Assembly: GCF_030065885.1 (NCBI RefSeq)
Contig: NZ_JASJCS010000006.1
Coordinates: forward strand, 1 to 64,000
Reading direction: 5' to 3'
DNA from: Ilumatobacter sp.
GTDB lineage: Bacteria; Actinomycetota; Acidimicrobiia; Acidimicrobiales; Ilumatobacteraceae
DNA: 64,000 nucleotides
The position numbers and the translations under genes were made by a program. Under the pieces are notes generated by a model. That model searched no databases and was not told the origin of the DNA. It saw only the letters and a program-made list of their open reading frames with translations. This document shows positions 23,919 through 33,326 of the stretch, piece by piece (position 1 is the stretch's first letter; every line of letters begins with the position of its first letter).

Positions 23919-24899
23919 TCAGAAGTAGCCCTCCTGCTTCTTCTTCTCCATCGAGGCTGCGCCGTCGAAGTCGATCACCCGGCCCTGCCGCTCGGAGGTC
24001 GTGGCCAGCAGCATCTCCTGGATGATCCCGGTCAGCGTGTCGGCATCGCTCTCGATCGCGCCCGACAGCGGATAGCACCCGAGCGTGCGGAAGCGCACGT
24101 TCTTGATCATCGGCTCCTCACCGGGATCGAGTGGCATGCGGTCGTCGTCGACCATGATCAGCACGCCGTCGCGGTCGACCACCGGGCGCGGCGCCGAGAA
24201 GTACAGCGGCACGATCGGGATCTGCTCGAGGTGCACGTACTGCCACACGTCGAGCTCGGTCCAGTTCGACAGCGGGAACACGCGCAGCGTCTCACCCGGG
24301 CTGCGGCGCACGTTGTACACCTGCCAGAGCTCGGGCCGCTGGCGCTTCGGGTCCCACTGATGTTGCGGCGATCGCACGGAGAACACACGCTCCTTGGCGC
24401 GTGACTTCTCCTCGTCGCGTCGGGCACCGCCGAAGCAGAGATCGAACCGTTGCTGATCGATGACCTGCTTGAGGCCCTCGGTCTTCCACATGTCGGTGTG
24501 GAGCGCCGAACCGTGATCGAAGGGGTTGATGCCGCGTTCGACGCACTCGGGGTTCTGGTGCACCACCAGGTCGAGGCCCAACCGCTCGGCCGTCTCGTCG
24601 CGGAAGCTGTACATCTCGCTGAACTTCCACGTGGTGTCGACGTGGACGAGCGGGAACGGCGGCTTGGACGGGAAGAACGCCTTGCGGGCGAGGTGCAGCA
24701 TCACCGAGCTGTCCTTGCCGATCGAGTAGAGCATCGCCGGCCGCTCGGACTCGGCGACGGCCTCGCGCATGATGTGCATCGCCTCGGCCTCGAGGCGTTG
24801 GAGGTGGGTGAGGCGCCCGGCGCTCAACCTCGTCGCCGTTGCGTCGGCCGTGGTGGCCGCGTCGGCGGTGGTGGATGTGGTGCTCGTCGTGCTGGTCAT
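23919..24899 (-). CDS. cysD: Sulfate adenylyltransferase subunit 2
   Basis: A 326-aa protein of the PAPS reductase/adenine nucleotide alpha hydrolase fold. After a low-complexity Thr/Ala leader ([17 protein letters not shown]) comes the PP-loop [17 protein letters not shown], then [19 protein letters not shown] and [19 protein letters not shown]. The typical ending EKKKQEGYF is intact. With CysN it adenylates sulfate to APS. GGAG precedes ATG 24899. The A+T-rich region upstream (24905-24975) is probably its promoter and carries an imperfect palindrome. Confidence 0.95.
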   Translation of the reverse strand: MTSTTSTTSTTADAATTADATATRLSAGRLTHLQRLEAEAMHIMREAVAESERPAMLYSIGKDSSVMLHLARKAFFPSKPPFPLVHVDTTWKFSEMYSFRDETAERLGLDLVVHQNPECVERGINPFDHGSALHTDMWKTEGLKQVIDQQRFDLCFGGARRDEEKSRAKERVFSVRSPQHQWDPKRQRPELWQVYNVRRSPGETLRVFPLSNWTELDVWQYVHLEQIPIVPLYFSAPRPVVDRDGVLIMVDDDRMPLDPGEEPMIKNVRFRTLGCYPLSGAIESDADTLTGIIQEMLLATTSERQGRVIDFDGAASMEKKKQEGYF

Positions 24900-24948
24900 C
24901 TCGCTCCGTCGTCGTGGTCCTGGGAACAATCTGCGTATTCTCCACCGT

Positions 24949-24962
24949 TATTACGGACAATA
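24949..24962. promoter_or_regulatory. Candidate operator upstream of cysD
   Basis: TATTACGGACAATA has TATT/AATA arms in an unusually A+T-rich patch of an otherwise GC-rich window, about 50 bases ahead of the cysD start. A site for the nearby Rrf2-type regulator (26000-26467) is a plausible guess; I cannot derive the motif of that protein from sequence alone. Confidence 0.35.
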
Positions 24963-25032
24963 CAACCTATTTCTGCTGGACTTGCCCCGAAGGGGTCGCC
25001 GACGATGACGGCGCAGCCAGGGGCCGGACGGA

Positions 25033-26010
25033 CTACCCGGCGCCGAGGACGGTGCGCACGGCGTCGACGACCTCGTCGTGGAAGCGGCCGTTCGTCGCCA
25101 CGATGCCGCTGTTGCGCTCGAGGCGCCGGCCGTGCCGGAAGTCGAGCGGCTCGCCGTCGACATCGGTGACGCGGCCACCGGCCTGTTCGACGACGAACTT
25201 GCCGGCGGCGTGGTCCCAGATCTTCTCGCGGTAGTCGGCGCGCGTCGGCAGCCGGAGATAGATCGACGCGTCACCACGTGCGACGGCTGCGTACTTGCAC
25301 TGGCTGTCGATGCGGTATGGCTCGGAGGTGATACCGAGCAGCTCAGCGATGCGAGCCGCTTGACCGTGGTCCGAGTGACCTGACTCGACCGACTCGCAGA
25401 ACCGTGCCGACGACACGAGGGCGGTCTCGGCAACGTGAACCAGCTCCGCTTCGCGCGAGGCGCCGAAGAAGGCGTCGCAGTGCCCGTCGGCAGCGATGAA
25501 GACGGCGCCCCGTGAGCCGTCGGCGTTCGGCAGGTTCGGGCAGCCGAGCAGGCCGAGGATCACCTCGCCGCGTTCGACGAGTGCCAACGCGATCGCGTAC
25601 TGATCGCCGCGCAGGAACCCCTTCGTCCCGTCGATCGGGTCGAGCGTCCAGTAGCGATCGGACGTGCCGTCTGCATCGGCGGCGGCGATGAACCCGACCA
25701 CGTCGGCCGGCGCGATCTCGTCGCCCGCCTGCTCACGCACGAGGCCGACGACGCCGTCTCGCAACGTGTTCGAACGATCGCCTTCGAGATCGCCGGCTTG
25801 CTCCTCGCCGACGATGTCGACGTCGCCGAGCTCGCGCGTCAACGTCATCGCGACCACCGCTTGCGCGGCGAAGTCGGCGACGGTGACCGGGCTGTCGTCA
25901 CCCTTCGTCAACGTCTGCCCGTCTGCGAGGCGGCCCTGCGTGCGGTCGCACAGCTCGGAGGCGGCAGCGATCGCCGCCAGTGCTGCTGCGCGTTCGGTGT
26001 CACTGACCAA
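25033..26010 (-). CDS. cysQ: 3'(2'),5'-bisphosphate nucleotidase, HAL2-type
   Basis: A 325-aa member of the inositol monophosphatase superfamily. Metal-binding motifs are GEEQAGD (Glu ligands), WTLDPIDGTKGFLRGDQYAI and the late WDHAAGKFVVEQAGG. The GTKGFLRG signature is that of HAL2/MET22-type enzymes that convert PAP to AMP, clearing the by-product of PAPS use. The start is TTG 26010: GGAGGAA stands five to six bases before it and there is no nearby ATG. It overlaps the Rrf2 stop by 11 bases, so it is coupled to that regulator. Confidence 0.88.
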   Translation of the reverse strand: MVSDTERAAALAAIAAASELCDRTQGRLADGQTLTKGDDSPVTVADFAAQAVVAMTLTRELGDVDIVGEEQAGDLEGDRSNTLRDGVVGLVREQAGDEIAPADVVGFIAAADADGTSDRYWTLDPIDGTKGFLRGDQYAIALALVERGEVILGLLGCPNLPNADGSRGAVFIAADGHCDAFFGASREAELVHVAETALVSSARFCESVESGHSDHGQAARIAELLGITSEPYRIDSQCKYAAVARGDASIYLRLPTRADYREKIWDHAAGKFVVEQAGGRVTDVDGEPLDFRHGRRLERNSGIVATNGRFHDEVVDAVRTVLGAG

Positions 26011-26467
26011 AGCGTTCCTCCGTCGATCGGCGGTACTCGGTGGCGAGCTCGACGACCGGTGCCGGCAGCTGCCCGGCGACCAGGTCGGCCACGGTGACGG
26101 TCTCGAGCACCCTGCGCAGGCTGCCCCGGATCGCCATCCAGACCTGCGGGAGCGCCTCGACGGGAGGTGCGTAGTCGAGGCCCCGAAGGCTCTCGTCGTG
26201 CACGTCGGCGAGCGGCCCGTCGACGGCGCGGAACACGTCGGCGAGCGAGATCTCGGCCGCCGGTCGCGAGAGGGCGAAACCCCCGTCGGGGCCCCGCTTG
26301 GAGCGCACGAGCTCGGCGCGCTTCAGGTCACGCAGGATGTCGAGCAGGTACTTCAGCGAGATGTCCTGCCGGGTGGCGATCGCGTCGGCCTTGACCGACC
26401 CGCCGTCGCCGACCGCCAGCTCGCCCATCGCCCGTACGGCGTTGTCGACCCGCTCGGAGATCCGCAT
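26000..26467 (-). CDS. Rrf2-family regulator without Fe-S cysteines
   Basis: A 155-aa winged-helix regulator: MRISERVDNAVRAMGELAVG, recognition region ISLKYLLDILRDLKRAELVR and wing KRGPDGGFALSRPAAEISLA. The protein contains no cysteine at all, so it cannot bind the cluster used by IscR or NsrR and is closer in this respect to CymR, the cysteine-metabolism repressor. It is cotranscribed with cysQ and lies beside cysDNC, which supports control of sulfate assimilation. Target and effector are inference. Confidence 0.88.
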   Translation of the reverse strand: MRISERVDNAVRAMGELAVGDGGSVKADAIATRQDISLKYLLDILRDLKRAELVRSKRGPDGGFALSRPAAEISLADVFRAVDGPLADVHDESLRGLDYAPPVEALPQVWMAIRGSLRRVLETVTVADLVAGQLPAPVVELATEYRRSTEERFGQ

Positions 26468-26544
26468 CCATGCCGACGCTACCGGCAGCGGACTGCCGGC
26501 GCCCTCGGAATCACCAGGCGGCCGGCGACGTTGTACCTGGCGTG

Positions 26545-26892
26545 ATGGTGCACAAGATCCAACAGGCCGCGACCCGGGAAGCGTTCCGGACGCTCAACCG
26601 GTTCGTCGTTCCCGCCGTCGAGCGGGGCCTCGCGAACCCGCTGCCGATCGGCACGGGGGCCGTGGTGGTCGAGACCACCGGCCGCGTCTCCGGCCAACCG
26701 CGCAGGGTGCCGTTGCTCGCCGCCCGGGTCGGCGACCGCCTGCTGGTCAGCACCGTCCGACCGGACTCCCAGTGGTTCGCCAACCTCGAGGCCGACCCCG
26801 ACGCATCGGTGCGGTTGTTCGGCGAGGACCGGCCGGCCACCGCGAGGCTGCGCCGCGGTCCCCTCAACGTGGCCGTGCTGACCACCCGTTGA
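26545..26892 (+). CDS. Deazaflavin (F420)-dependent nitroreductase-family protein
   Basis: A 115-aa split-barrel protein. TGAVVVETTGRVSGQPRRVP near residue 35 is the conserved segment of the DUF385/Ddn family (LETTGRKSGxxRxxPL), and DSQWFANLEADPDASVRL matches the later GxxxxPxWxxNLxAxP region. Members bind F420 and act as quinone or nitro reductases. ATG 26545 is taken; the frame is open earlier but the family starts about here. Its stop abuts the stop of the convergent giant gene (TGATCA). Confidence 0.75.
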   Translation: MVHKIQQAATREAFRTLNRFVVPAVERGLANPLPIGTGAVVVETTGRVSGQPRRVPLLAARVGDRLLVSTVRPDSQWFANLEADPDASVRLFGEDRPATARLRRGPLNVAVLTTR

Positions 26893-29800
26893 TCAGACGA
26901 CCGACGAGCAGCTCGACATGTCGAGCCGGTACTGCTCACGTTCGTCGCAGGTGAGCTCGCGCACGTAGCGGTTGGCGCGCAGCCACTCCACGAGCTCGTC
27001 GAGCGACGTGTCGACGCCCTGCCACTCGATGAGCTCGCCGTCCGAGCCGCCCGAGTACACGGTCTGACCGTCGGGACCGAACGCGACATCGAACACGTAC
27101 GAGTGATGCGCGGTCAGCCGGTGCAGCTCCTCACCGGTCATCAGATCCCACACGATGACGCCGCCATCGGCAGCGCTGGAGATCAACGAGCGGCCGTCGG
27201 GGCTGATGTCGAGTCCCCACACCTGATCGCCGTGCCCCTCGTACCGGCGGAGCACCGCCCCCGTCTCGATGTCCCAGCGCATCAGCGTGCCGTCGTACGA
27301 GGCGGTCAGGAGGGATGCGTCACCGGGCCCGAACGCGACGTTGAGCACCGGAGCGACGTGCCCCTCGAAGCGGCGGATCTCCTGGCCGGTCTCCATGTCC
27401 CAGAGGATCGCGACCCACTGGCTGGCCGACCCGGTGACCGCCAGGCTGCCGTCGGCGCTGACGTCGATGTTGGTCACGTCGTGGTCGATGTCGAACCGCC
27501 GGATCTCCTCGCCGGTCTCGACATCCCAGAGGATGAGGTCCCCCACCTGGTTGAAGTCGCGCAGGCTCTGCGATCCGCTGAGCGCCGCGCGCCCGTCTGG
27601 GGTGAACGCGACAGCCCTGACGTACGTCACGTGCCCCTCGAATCGGTGGAGCTCACGGCCCGTCTCGAGATCGAACAGGACCAGGCTGGTCGCGTCGCTC
27701 GCGGCGGTCGGGTCCTCGGCACAGGCCAACACCCGCGACCGCGTGGCGTCGGCGGTCGACGGTTCGACGGCCAGGCAGGCGGGTGAGACCGGGATGCCAT
27801 CGCCGACCAGGCGATCTGCGACACGTCCGTCGCTCGCATCCCAGACGAGGACGTCGCCCGTTCCCATGCCGCTGTAGACGTGGCGGCCGTCATCGCTCAC
27901 GGCGATGGCCTCCATCGCCATGCCGGTCGTGTCGAACCGGCGAGGCGCTACGTGGCCCGCCAGGTTCCATACGCGAACCGTTCGGTCCGAAGCCGCCGTC
28001 ACCGCCACCTGGCTCGCCGGGTCGACGGCGATGGCATGGATGTCACCCACCAGGTCGCTCTCGCCACCATGGCCGCTCAACCGTCCCCGCTCCTGCCATC
28101 GCGCCAGATCCAACTCGCGAAGGTCGGTCTTCACGGTCACGTAGGCGGTCCGGCCGTCCGGCGTGATCGCGACGCTCTTCGGTGGCGCCCCGAACTCCTG
28201 CCGCTCGGTCTCGAGTCCGGTCTCCAGGCTCCACGCCCGAAGCGACAGGTCGAAGGCGACCGACAGCACCATGTCGCCGTCGGGGTGGACCGCCACGTCC
28301 TCGACGGCTGCCACGTGACCCTCGAAGGTCCGGATGGGATCGCCCGAGTCCAGGTCCCAGAGGATCAGGGTCGTGTCGTTCGCGGCTGAGACCGCCATCG
28401 CACCCGGGTGATCGCCCGGCACGCAGGCCACACTGGTGACACCGGCCGCGTGGCCTCGCAGTCGGTGAATGCGCTCGCCGGTTCCGACATCCCACAGGAT
28501 CAGGGTCGAGTCGTCCGATCCGCTGAGCGCGGTCGCGCCGCTCGGGCCGAACGCCACTGCGTTGACGCCTCCATCGTGGCCGGAGAAGCGGCGAATCGAC
28601 GTGCCGGTCTCGATGTCCCACAGGATCAGCGTGCCGTCGCCGGACGCAGAGAGCGCCGTGGTGCCGTCCGGGCCGAACGCCACGTCGTTGACCCATCCGG
28701 TGTGGCCGTCGAGGCGTCGCACCTCGAAGGCGCCCTCGACGTCCCACAGGATCAGCTCGCCCGTTGCGCAGTCGCCCTCCGGGTCGAGCTCGCCACAACT
28801 CCCCGAGAGCAGCAGGCGGGCATCCGGGCTCACCGCAGCGGCGCGCACCTGGTCGCTGTGGCCGGTCAGGACCGCCTGTGTGCCCGGCGCCTGGGCGACC
28901 ATCGACAGCGTGCGCTCGATCTCGGCCGGCGGGTCGTCGATCGCGATCGCCTCCAGCGCCAGCGCAACGGCGAGATCGGGTTCGCCGTTGCGCACGGCGG
29001 CCGCAGCCTCCGAGGCCAGCACGAGGCTCTGGTTGACCTCGGCCTCCCGCCTCGCCGTGGAGCGAGCCGTGAGCGCGATCACCGCCAGCACGATCGCGAT
29101 CGCAAGGCCACCGGCGAGCATCAGCATCGTCCACCGCCGACGCCGCTCGACGTCGGCGAGGCGTCCGTCCCGCACCGCAGCGCTCGCAGCGACGAAGTCG
29201 CGCTCGTCGCGGCTCAGCTCGCGGCCACGCTCGGCCACCCACGTCTCAGCCTGCGAGAGCGGCGCGCCTCGTAGCAGCGCACCCTCGTCGTGACCACTCG
29301 TGTCCCACGCCCGGCGGGCGGCGCGGAGACCCTCCTGCCACGACCGGAACGTTCGATCCTCGTCGAGCCACCTCCGGAGGCGTCCCCAGCGCTGGATCAA
29401 CGCCTCGTGGACCACCTCTACGGTCTCCCCTCCGAGGGCATCACGCCCGGTGACGACCAGGCGTTCATCGGCGAGGTGTTGCACGAGCTTCGCGTTGTCC
29501 TCGCCGAGCTCGGCAAGCGTCGCGACCCGCCGCGTGTCCTCGGTGCCGTCACCGGGTCGCACCAGCTGCTCCAGCATGAAGCGAGCCTGCGCCTGGTCCT
29601 GCTCCGCCAGCCGATCGAAGACCTCGTCGGCGTAGATGGCGAGCGCACCCTCCACCCGGCCGATCGCGTCGTACGCATCGTGGGTCAGCATGCCGCCGTC
29701 GCGATGCTCCCACAGCAGCGTGAGCGCGAACTCGAGCATCGGCAACGCACCCGGCTCATCCGCCACGTCGTCCAGCAGCCGCTCGACGAGGCCGGCCTCG

Positions 29801-31281
29801 AACGCTGCGCCCTGACGCTCGGCCGGCAACTCGATCGCGGCACGGAGCTCGTCGCGGTTCATCGGCCCGAGCATCAGGACGCGGTCCTGCAGCACGTCGG
29901 CGAAGCGACGCTGTGCCAGCGCGTGACCCATGAAATCCGCCCGGAGGGTCGCGACGAGCGAGCAGTGCGGCCCGGTCGACGAACCGACCGCTTCCAGCAG
30001 ACACTCCACGAACGGGTGCGCCGCCTCCGGTTCGGTTGCGAGGGTGTAGAGCTCCTCGGCCTGATCGATCACCAGCAGCAGCCGCGACGCATCCCGGTGC
30101 CGCGCGAGCGCCTGCGCGACGGCGTCGGAGACGGGGACATCACCGCTCCGGAACGCCCTCGCGAGCGTGCGGGATTCGATCAGCCTCGCGGTCTCGTCCA
30201 GGTCGGGTTCGAGCATCGCGACCAGTTCGCCGGCGAGCACGTGGAACGGCTGGGAACCCGGCCGGAGCACCAGCGTCGACCACTCGGGATCCTGGCGCAG
30301 CCTCGGCAGCAGTCCGGCGAACACGGCTGATGTCTTGCCGGAACCGGACGAGCCCACCACGACGGTGACCGGCTGCTCGCCGACGGTGCGGGCCAAGCTG
30401 TCGACGAAGCGCTCGCGGCCACAGAAGAACGCCGCGTCCGATTCCCGGAACGGCGCCAACCCGCGGTACGGGCAGGGGCCGACCTCCCGCCCCGCCGCCT
30501 CGGCCGACATCGGGAGCGCGATCGCTGCAGCGACGAGTTGCTCTCCGTTGCGGATCCGTTCGTGAAGCCGGCGGGTCTCCGGCTCCGGCTCGACGCCGAG
30601 GTCGTCCGACAGCATGCGGGTCACCGCCTCGAACTGGGCGAGGGCAGCGCCGCGCTGCCCGTTCAGGGCCAGCAGCCGCATCAGCTGCCGATGGGCACCC
30701 TCGTCCCAGCGATCCACCTCCACGCGGTGCCAGGCGTGCACCAGCGCATCGTCGTACTCGGCCGTCGATTCGTACCGGTCGGCGAGACGTCCGAGCATGG
30801 AGGAGACCCCGCGGGCGAAGCGCTCGCGTCGGGCGAGCGCCCAGCTCTCGAAGGCTTCGGCGTCGGGGATCGAGAACCCGTCGAGGAAGCCTCCGGCGTA
30901 GCAGCTCGCCACGGATTCGAGCCGCTCGACCGTGGTCTCCCCGCCCATCGCGTCGAGGACGTCGCGTGCATCCACTTCGGCATCGGCACCGAGATTGAAC
31001 CCGATCGTCTGCCGGGTGATCAGGAGGAACGGAGGTTGCGCCACCGTGTCGCCGATCGCGCGGCGGAGATCCGCCAGTGCTCGCCGCAGGTTGGCGCGCG
31101 CCGCCCGCTCGGGCTGGTCGGCCCAGAGCAGCCCGGCGAGGGCCTCTCGGCGATGGGGCACGTCGGCCTCGACAGCCAGGTATGCGAGGAGCGCGCGCGC
31201 CTTGTCGGTGGCGAACGCGGCGGGTTCGCCGGCCACGTCGACCTGCATCGGTCCGAACAGGCGTATCGAGAGCTGAGCCAT
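26893..31281 (-). CDS. BTAD-NTPase-WD40 signalling protein (SARP/nSTAND type)
   Basis: A 1462-aa multidomain protein. Residues 1-95 form a winged-helix domain of the OmpR/SARP type, followed by a bacterial transcriptional activation (BTAD) TPR region to about 245. The NTPase has the CPYRGLAPF lead-in, Walker A GSSGSGKTS (310-318) and Walker B LLLVIDQAEE (401-410). A transmembrane helix lies at about 718-738. The C-terminal half (about 790-1440) holds some 14 WD40 repeats, enough for two seven-bladed propellers. Several blades are nearly identical (LILWDVETGEEIRRF). ATG 31281 is preferred for the GGAGGG before it. STAND proteins act as ligand-triggered switches; a DNA-binding head on a membrane-tethered body is odd. 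Confidence 0.9.
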   Translation of the reverse strand: MAQLSIRLFGPMQVDVAGEPAAFATDKARALLAYLAVEADVPHRREALAGLLWADQPERAARANLRRALADLRRAIGDTVAQPPFLLITRQTIGFNLGADAEVDARDVLDAMGGETTVERLESVASCYAGGFLDGFSIPDAEAFESWALARRERFARGVSSMLGRLADRYESTAEYDDALVHAWHRVEVDRWDEGAHRQLMRLLALNGQRGAALAQFEAVTRMLSDDLGVEPEPETRRLHERIRNGEQLVAAAIALPMSAEAAGREVGPCPYRGLAPFRESDAAFFCGRERFVDSLARTVGEQPVTVVVGSSGSGKTSAVFAGLLPRLRQDPEWSTLVLRPGSQPFHVLAGELVAMLEPDLDETARLIESRTLARAFRSGDVPVSDAVAQALARHRDASRLLLVIDQAEELYTLATEPEAAHPFVECLLEAVGSSTGPHCSLVATLRADFMGHALAQRRFADVLQDRVLMLGPMNRDELRAAIELPAERQGAAFEAGLVERLLDDVADEPGALPMLEFALTLLWEHRDGGMLTHDAYDAIGRVEGALAIYADEVFDRLAEQDQAQARFMLEQLVRPGDGTEDTRRVATLAELGEDNAKLVQHLADERLVVTGRDALGGETVEVVHEALIQRWGRLRRWLDEDRTFRSWQEGLRAARRAWDTSGHDEGALLRGAPLSQAETWVAERGRELSRDERDFVAASAAVRDGRLADVERRRRWTMLMLAGGLAIAIVLAVIALTARSTARREAEVNQSLVLASEAAAAVRNGEPDLAVALALEAIAIDDPPAEIERTLSMVAQAPGTQAVLTGHSDQVRAAAVSPDARLLLSGSCGELDPEGDCATGELILWDVEGAFEVRRLDGHTGWVNDVAFGPDGTTALSASGDGTLILWDIETGTSIRRFSGHDGGVNAVAFGPSGATALSGSDDSTLILWDVGTGERIHRLRGHAAGVTSVACVPGDHPGAMAVSAANDTTLILWDLDSGDPIRTFEGHVAAVEDVAVHPDGDMVLSVAFDLSLRAWSLETGLETERQEFGAPPKSVAITPDGRTAYVTVKTDLRELDLARWQERGRLSGHGGESDLVGDIHAIAVDPASQVAVTAASDRTVRVWNLAGHVAPRRFDTTGMAMEAIAVSDDGRHVYSGMGTGDVLVWDASDGRVADRLVGDGIPVSPACLAVEPSTADATRSRVLACAEDPTAASDATSLVLFDLETGRELHRFEGHVTYVRAVAFTPDGRAALSGSQSLRDFNQVGDLILWDVETGEEIRRFDIDHDVTNIDVSADGSLAVTGSASQWVAILWDMETGQEIRRFEGHVAPVLNVAFGPGDASLLTASYDGTLMRWDIETGAVLRRYEGHGDQVWGLDISPDGRSLISSAADGGVIVWDLMTGEELHRLTAHHSYVFDVAFGPDGQTVYSGGSDGELIEWQGVDTSLDELVEWLRANRYVRELTCDEREQYRLDMSSCSSVV

Positions 31282-31441
31282 GCGCCGCCCTCCGTGCGAC
31301 CGCACGAACGTCGTACCTCGATTATGCGCAGCTCACCGGAGCGCCGGACGGAGATTTCACGTTGCACGGACGACCTCATCACGGTCGTTCGGTACCGGTG
31401 AGCTTGCGGGGCACACCGAGGGCCCGCAGGGAGGCAGAGTC
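31282..31441. promoter_or_regulatory. Divergent promoter region
   Basis: The 160 bases between the BTAD-NTPase-WD40 gene and the SnoaL-like lipoprotein must contain both promoters. GGGAGG at the right end is the ribosome site of the lipoprotein. No clear operator repeat is visible. Confidence 0.45.
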
Positions 31442-32272
31442 ATGAAGAGGACGATGATGCTGTTGAGCGCGCCGGTGTTGCTGCTGGTCGCATGTGGGTC
31501 GGAGACCGACGCAGGTGAGTTGGTCGTCGACGCGGCGGAGCCCTGGAACAGCGGCGATCTCGACGCTGCGCTCGACTTCTACGCCGACGGCGCGACGGTG
31601 TCGCTCGAAGGATTGGAGGGGGCTTTCCCCGCCGAGCACTACGTCGGCAGGGCGGAACTGGCCGGCTGGTTCGAGGAGCTGCAGGCGGGGAACTTCCAGG
31701 TCGACGTGGAGGTGGTCGACGTCGACGGCAACCTCGTCACGACCGAGACCAAGACCTGGCTGGACGAGACCCGTGCAGCCGGACTGGCCCCGCTGATCGC
31801 CACCGAGGTGTACACGGTCGAGGACGGCAAGATCCAGAGCAAGACATGGGCGCTGACCGAGGAATCGAAGGCTGCGATCGCCGACCTCGCACCACCGGCG
31901 CCCGCAGGGCCGATCCCCGTCAGCGTGCAGTTCGACGGTGAGACCTGCGCGTACGACGGCCCCGACCAGGCTGCCGTCGGGACGCAACTGCGCTTCGAAC
32001 TCGGGGCCACCGCCGGCGACGAGGATGTGGCGCTCATCGTCGGCCGGGTCACGGCCGGTACGACCTGGGACGAGGTCGTCGAGTATGCGGCGACGCATCC
32101 CGCCACCGAGGGACAACCACCTCCATTCGCGGAGCCCGGCTACAAGATCAGGATGGGCGTCGGTCTCTTGCTCGTGCCGCTCGACACCGCGGGCGACTAC
32201 GTGGTCCAGTGTGCGACCGCGCCCCACAGCACCGATGCGGTGTTCCCGGCGACGTTCATCGAGGCCGCTTGA
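31442..32272 (+). CDS. SnoaL-like lipoprotein
   Basis: A 276-aa lipoprotein: signal MKRTMMLLSAPVLLLVACGS with lipobox LVAC. Residues 25-145 fit the SnoaL/NTF2-like cone fold (EPWNSGDLDAALDFYADGAT, EHYVGRAELAGWFEELQ and TTETKTWLDE). The second half, from about 158, is a separate beta-rich region with two Cys (ETCAYDGPD and YVVQCATAP) and resembles a cupredoxin- or Ig-like fold. ATG 31442 follows GGGAGG. Its divergent neighbour is the large signalling NTPase; a sensor partnership is possible but unproven. Confidence 0.75.
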   Translation: MKRTMMLLSAPVLLLVACGSETDAGELVVDAAEPWNSGDLDAALDFYADGATVSLEGLEGAFPAEHYVGRAELAGWFEELQAGNFQVDVEVVDVDGNLVTTETKTWLDETRAAGLAPLIATEVYTVEDGKIQSKTWALTEESKAAIADLAPPAPAGPIPVSVQFDGETCAYDGPDQAAVGTQLRFELGATAGDEDVALIVGRVTAGTTWDEVVEYAATHPATEGQPPPFAEPGYKIRMGVGLLLVPLDTAGDYVVQCATAPHSTDAVFPATFIEAA

Positions 32273-32429
32273 CCGACGGACGACATGATCGTGCCGCCAC
32301 GGGGGTGACGGGTGACCGTCACCCCCGGCGCCTGCGGGCCGCAGTCGACGCTTGTTGTCCGGGTCCTGGAGGAGTAGGTGTGGAAGTGGGCCCGGCAGCG
32401 GGCCGGGCCGGCGTGTGCGGAGGTGCGTG

Positions 32430-33278
32430 ATGCGGACGGTGACGATCCGAGTGCGGTCCTTGCTGTGGTTCGCCACCGGTGTCGTCCTCGCGGTCGTGGC
32501 GACCGCGGTGGTGATGAACACCTGGAGGGTCGAGGCCGCGCCCGGCGACGACGACACGACGTTCGTGCCCATGCAACCGTGTCGGCTGATCGACACACGC
32601 ACACCCCAGGACGACATCTGGGGCCCGAACGTGACGCAGTCGCTGCCGGCCCACGGGACGAACGGTCGCTGCACCATCCCGTTCGACGCGACGGGCCTGT
32701 CGATGAACGTGACTGCGTTCGAGGCGACCGAACCGACGCACCTGACGATCTGGCCCGACGACGAGACGAGGCCGGAGGTGTCGAGCCTCAACCCGGTGCC
32801 CGGTCAGCCGCCGACACCCAACGCCGTGACCACCGAGCTGTCCCCGGGCGGCCGGTTCAAGGTGTTCAACCTCGCCGGGCACGTTCACGTCATCATCGAC
32901 GTCAACGGCTACTACACGGCGAGCTCGCTGCAGGAGCTCTCGACGCGGGTCGAGCAGATCGAGCCGTCGATGCGGTTCGCGCAGGTCGACGCCGACCCGG
33001 GTACCGCATCGTTGCTCCGGGGCAACGGCGTGCGGTCGGTGCACCACTCGCTCGCTGGCTTGTACCAGGTCGACTTCGACGACCCCGTCGACCGCTGCGC
33101 ATGGCTCGCCACCCGCAACAGCATCGACCCGACCGGCGTGCCGACCCCGGGCGAGATCACCGTCGAGTTGCGGACCCCGACCGATCGACGGTCGTTGTGG
33201 GTCAGGACCTACGACAGCACCGGCAAACAGATCGACATGACGAACCCCGACGGCTTCAGCCTCCACGTGATGTGTTGA
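32430..33278 (+). CDS. Hypothetical exported protein
   Basis: A 282-aa protein with an N-terminal membrane anchor or signal (LLWFATGVVLAVVATAVVM) and a mature domain beginning FVPMQPCRLIDTRTP. That phrase, together with NVTAFEATEPTHLTIWPDD, FKVFNLAGHVHVIIDVNGYY and a final coiled stretch, recurs in exported proteins of Acidimicrobiia-like genomes, where it often stands behind S-layer- or adhesin-like modules. Its function is unknown. Four Cys in the mature part may form disulfides. ATG 32430 has GGAGG seven bases upstream. Confidence 0.75.
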   Translation: MRTVTIRVRSLLWFATGVVLAVVATAVVMNTWRVEAAPGDDDTTFVPMQPCRLIDTRTPQDDIWGPNVTQSLPAHGTNGRCTIPFDATGLSMNVTAFEATEPTHLTIWPDDETRPEVSSLNPVPGQPPTPNAVTTELSPGGRFKVFNLAGHVHVIIDVNGYYTASSLQELSTRVEQIEPSMRFAQVDADPGTASLLRGNGVRSVHHSLAGLYQVDFDDPVDRCAWLATRNSIDPTGVPTPGEITVELRTPTDRRSLWVRTYDSTGKQIDMTNPDGFSLHVMC

Positions 33279-33326
33279 CCGGCTTCGCTTGACCTCGGCG
33301 ATCCTGGACGGGATAGACCGGAGGTA

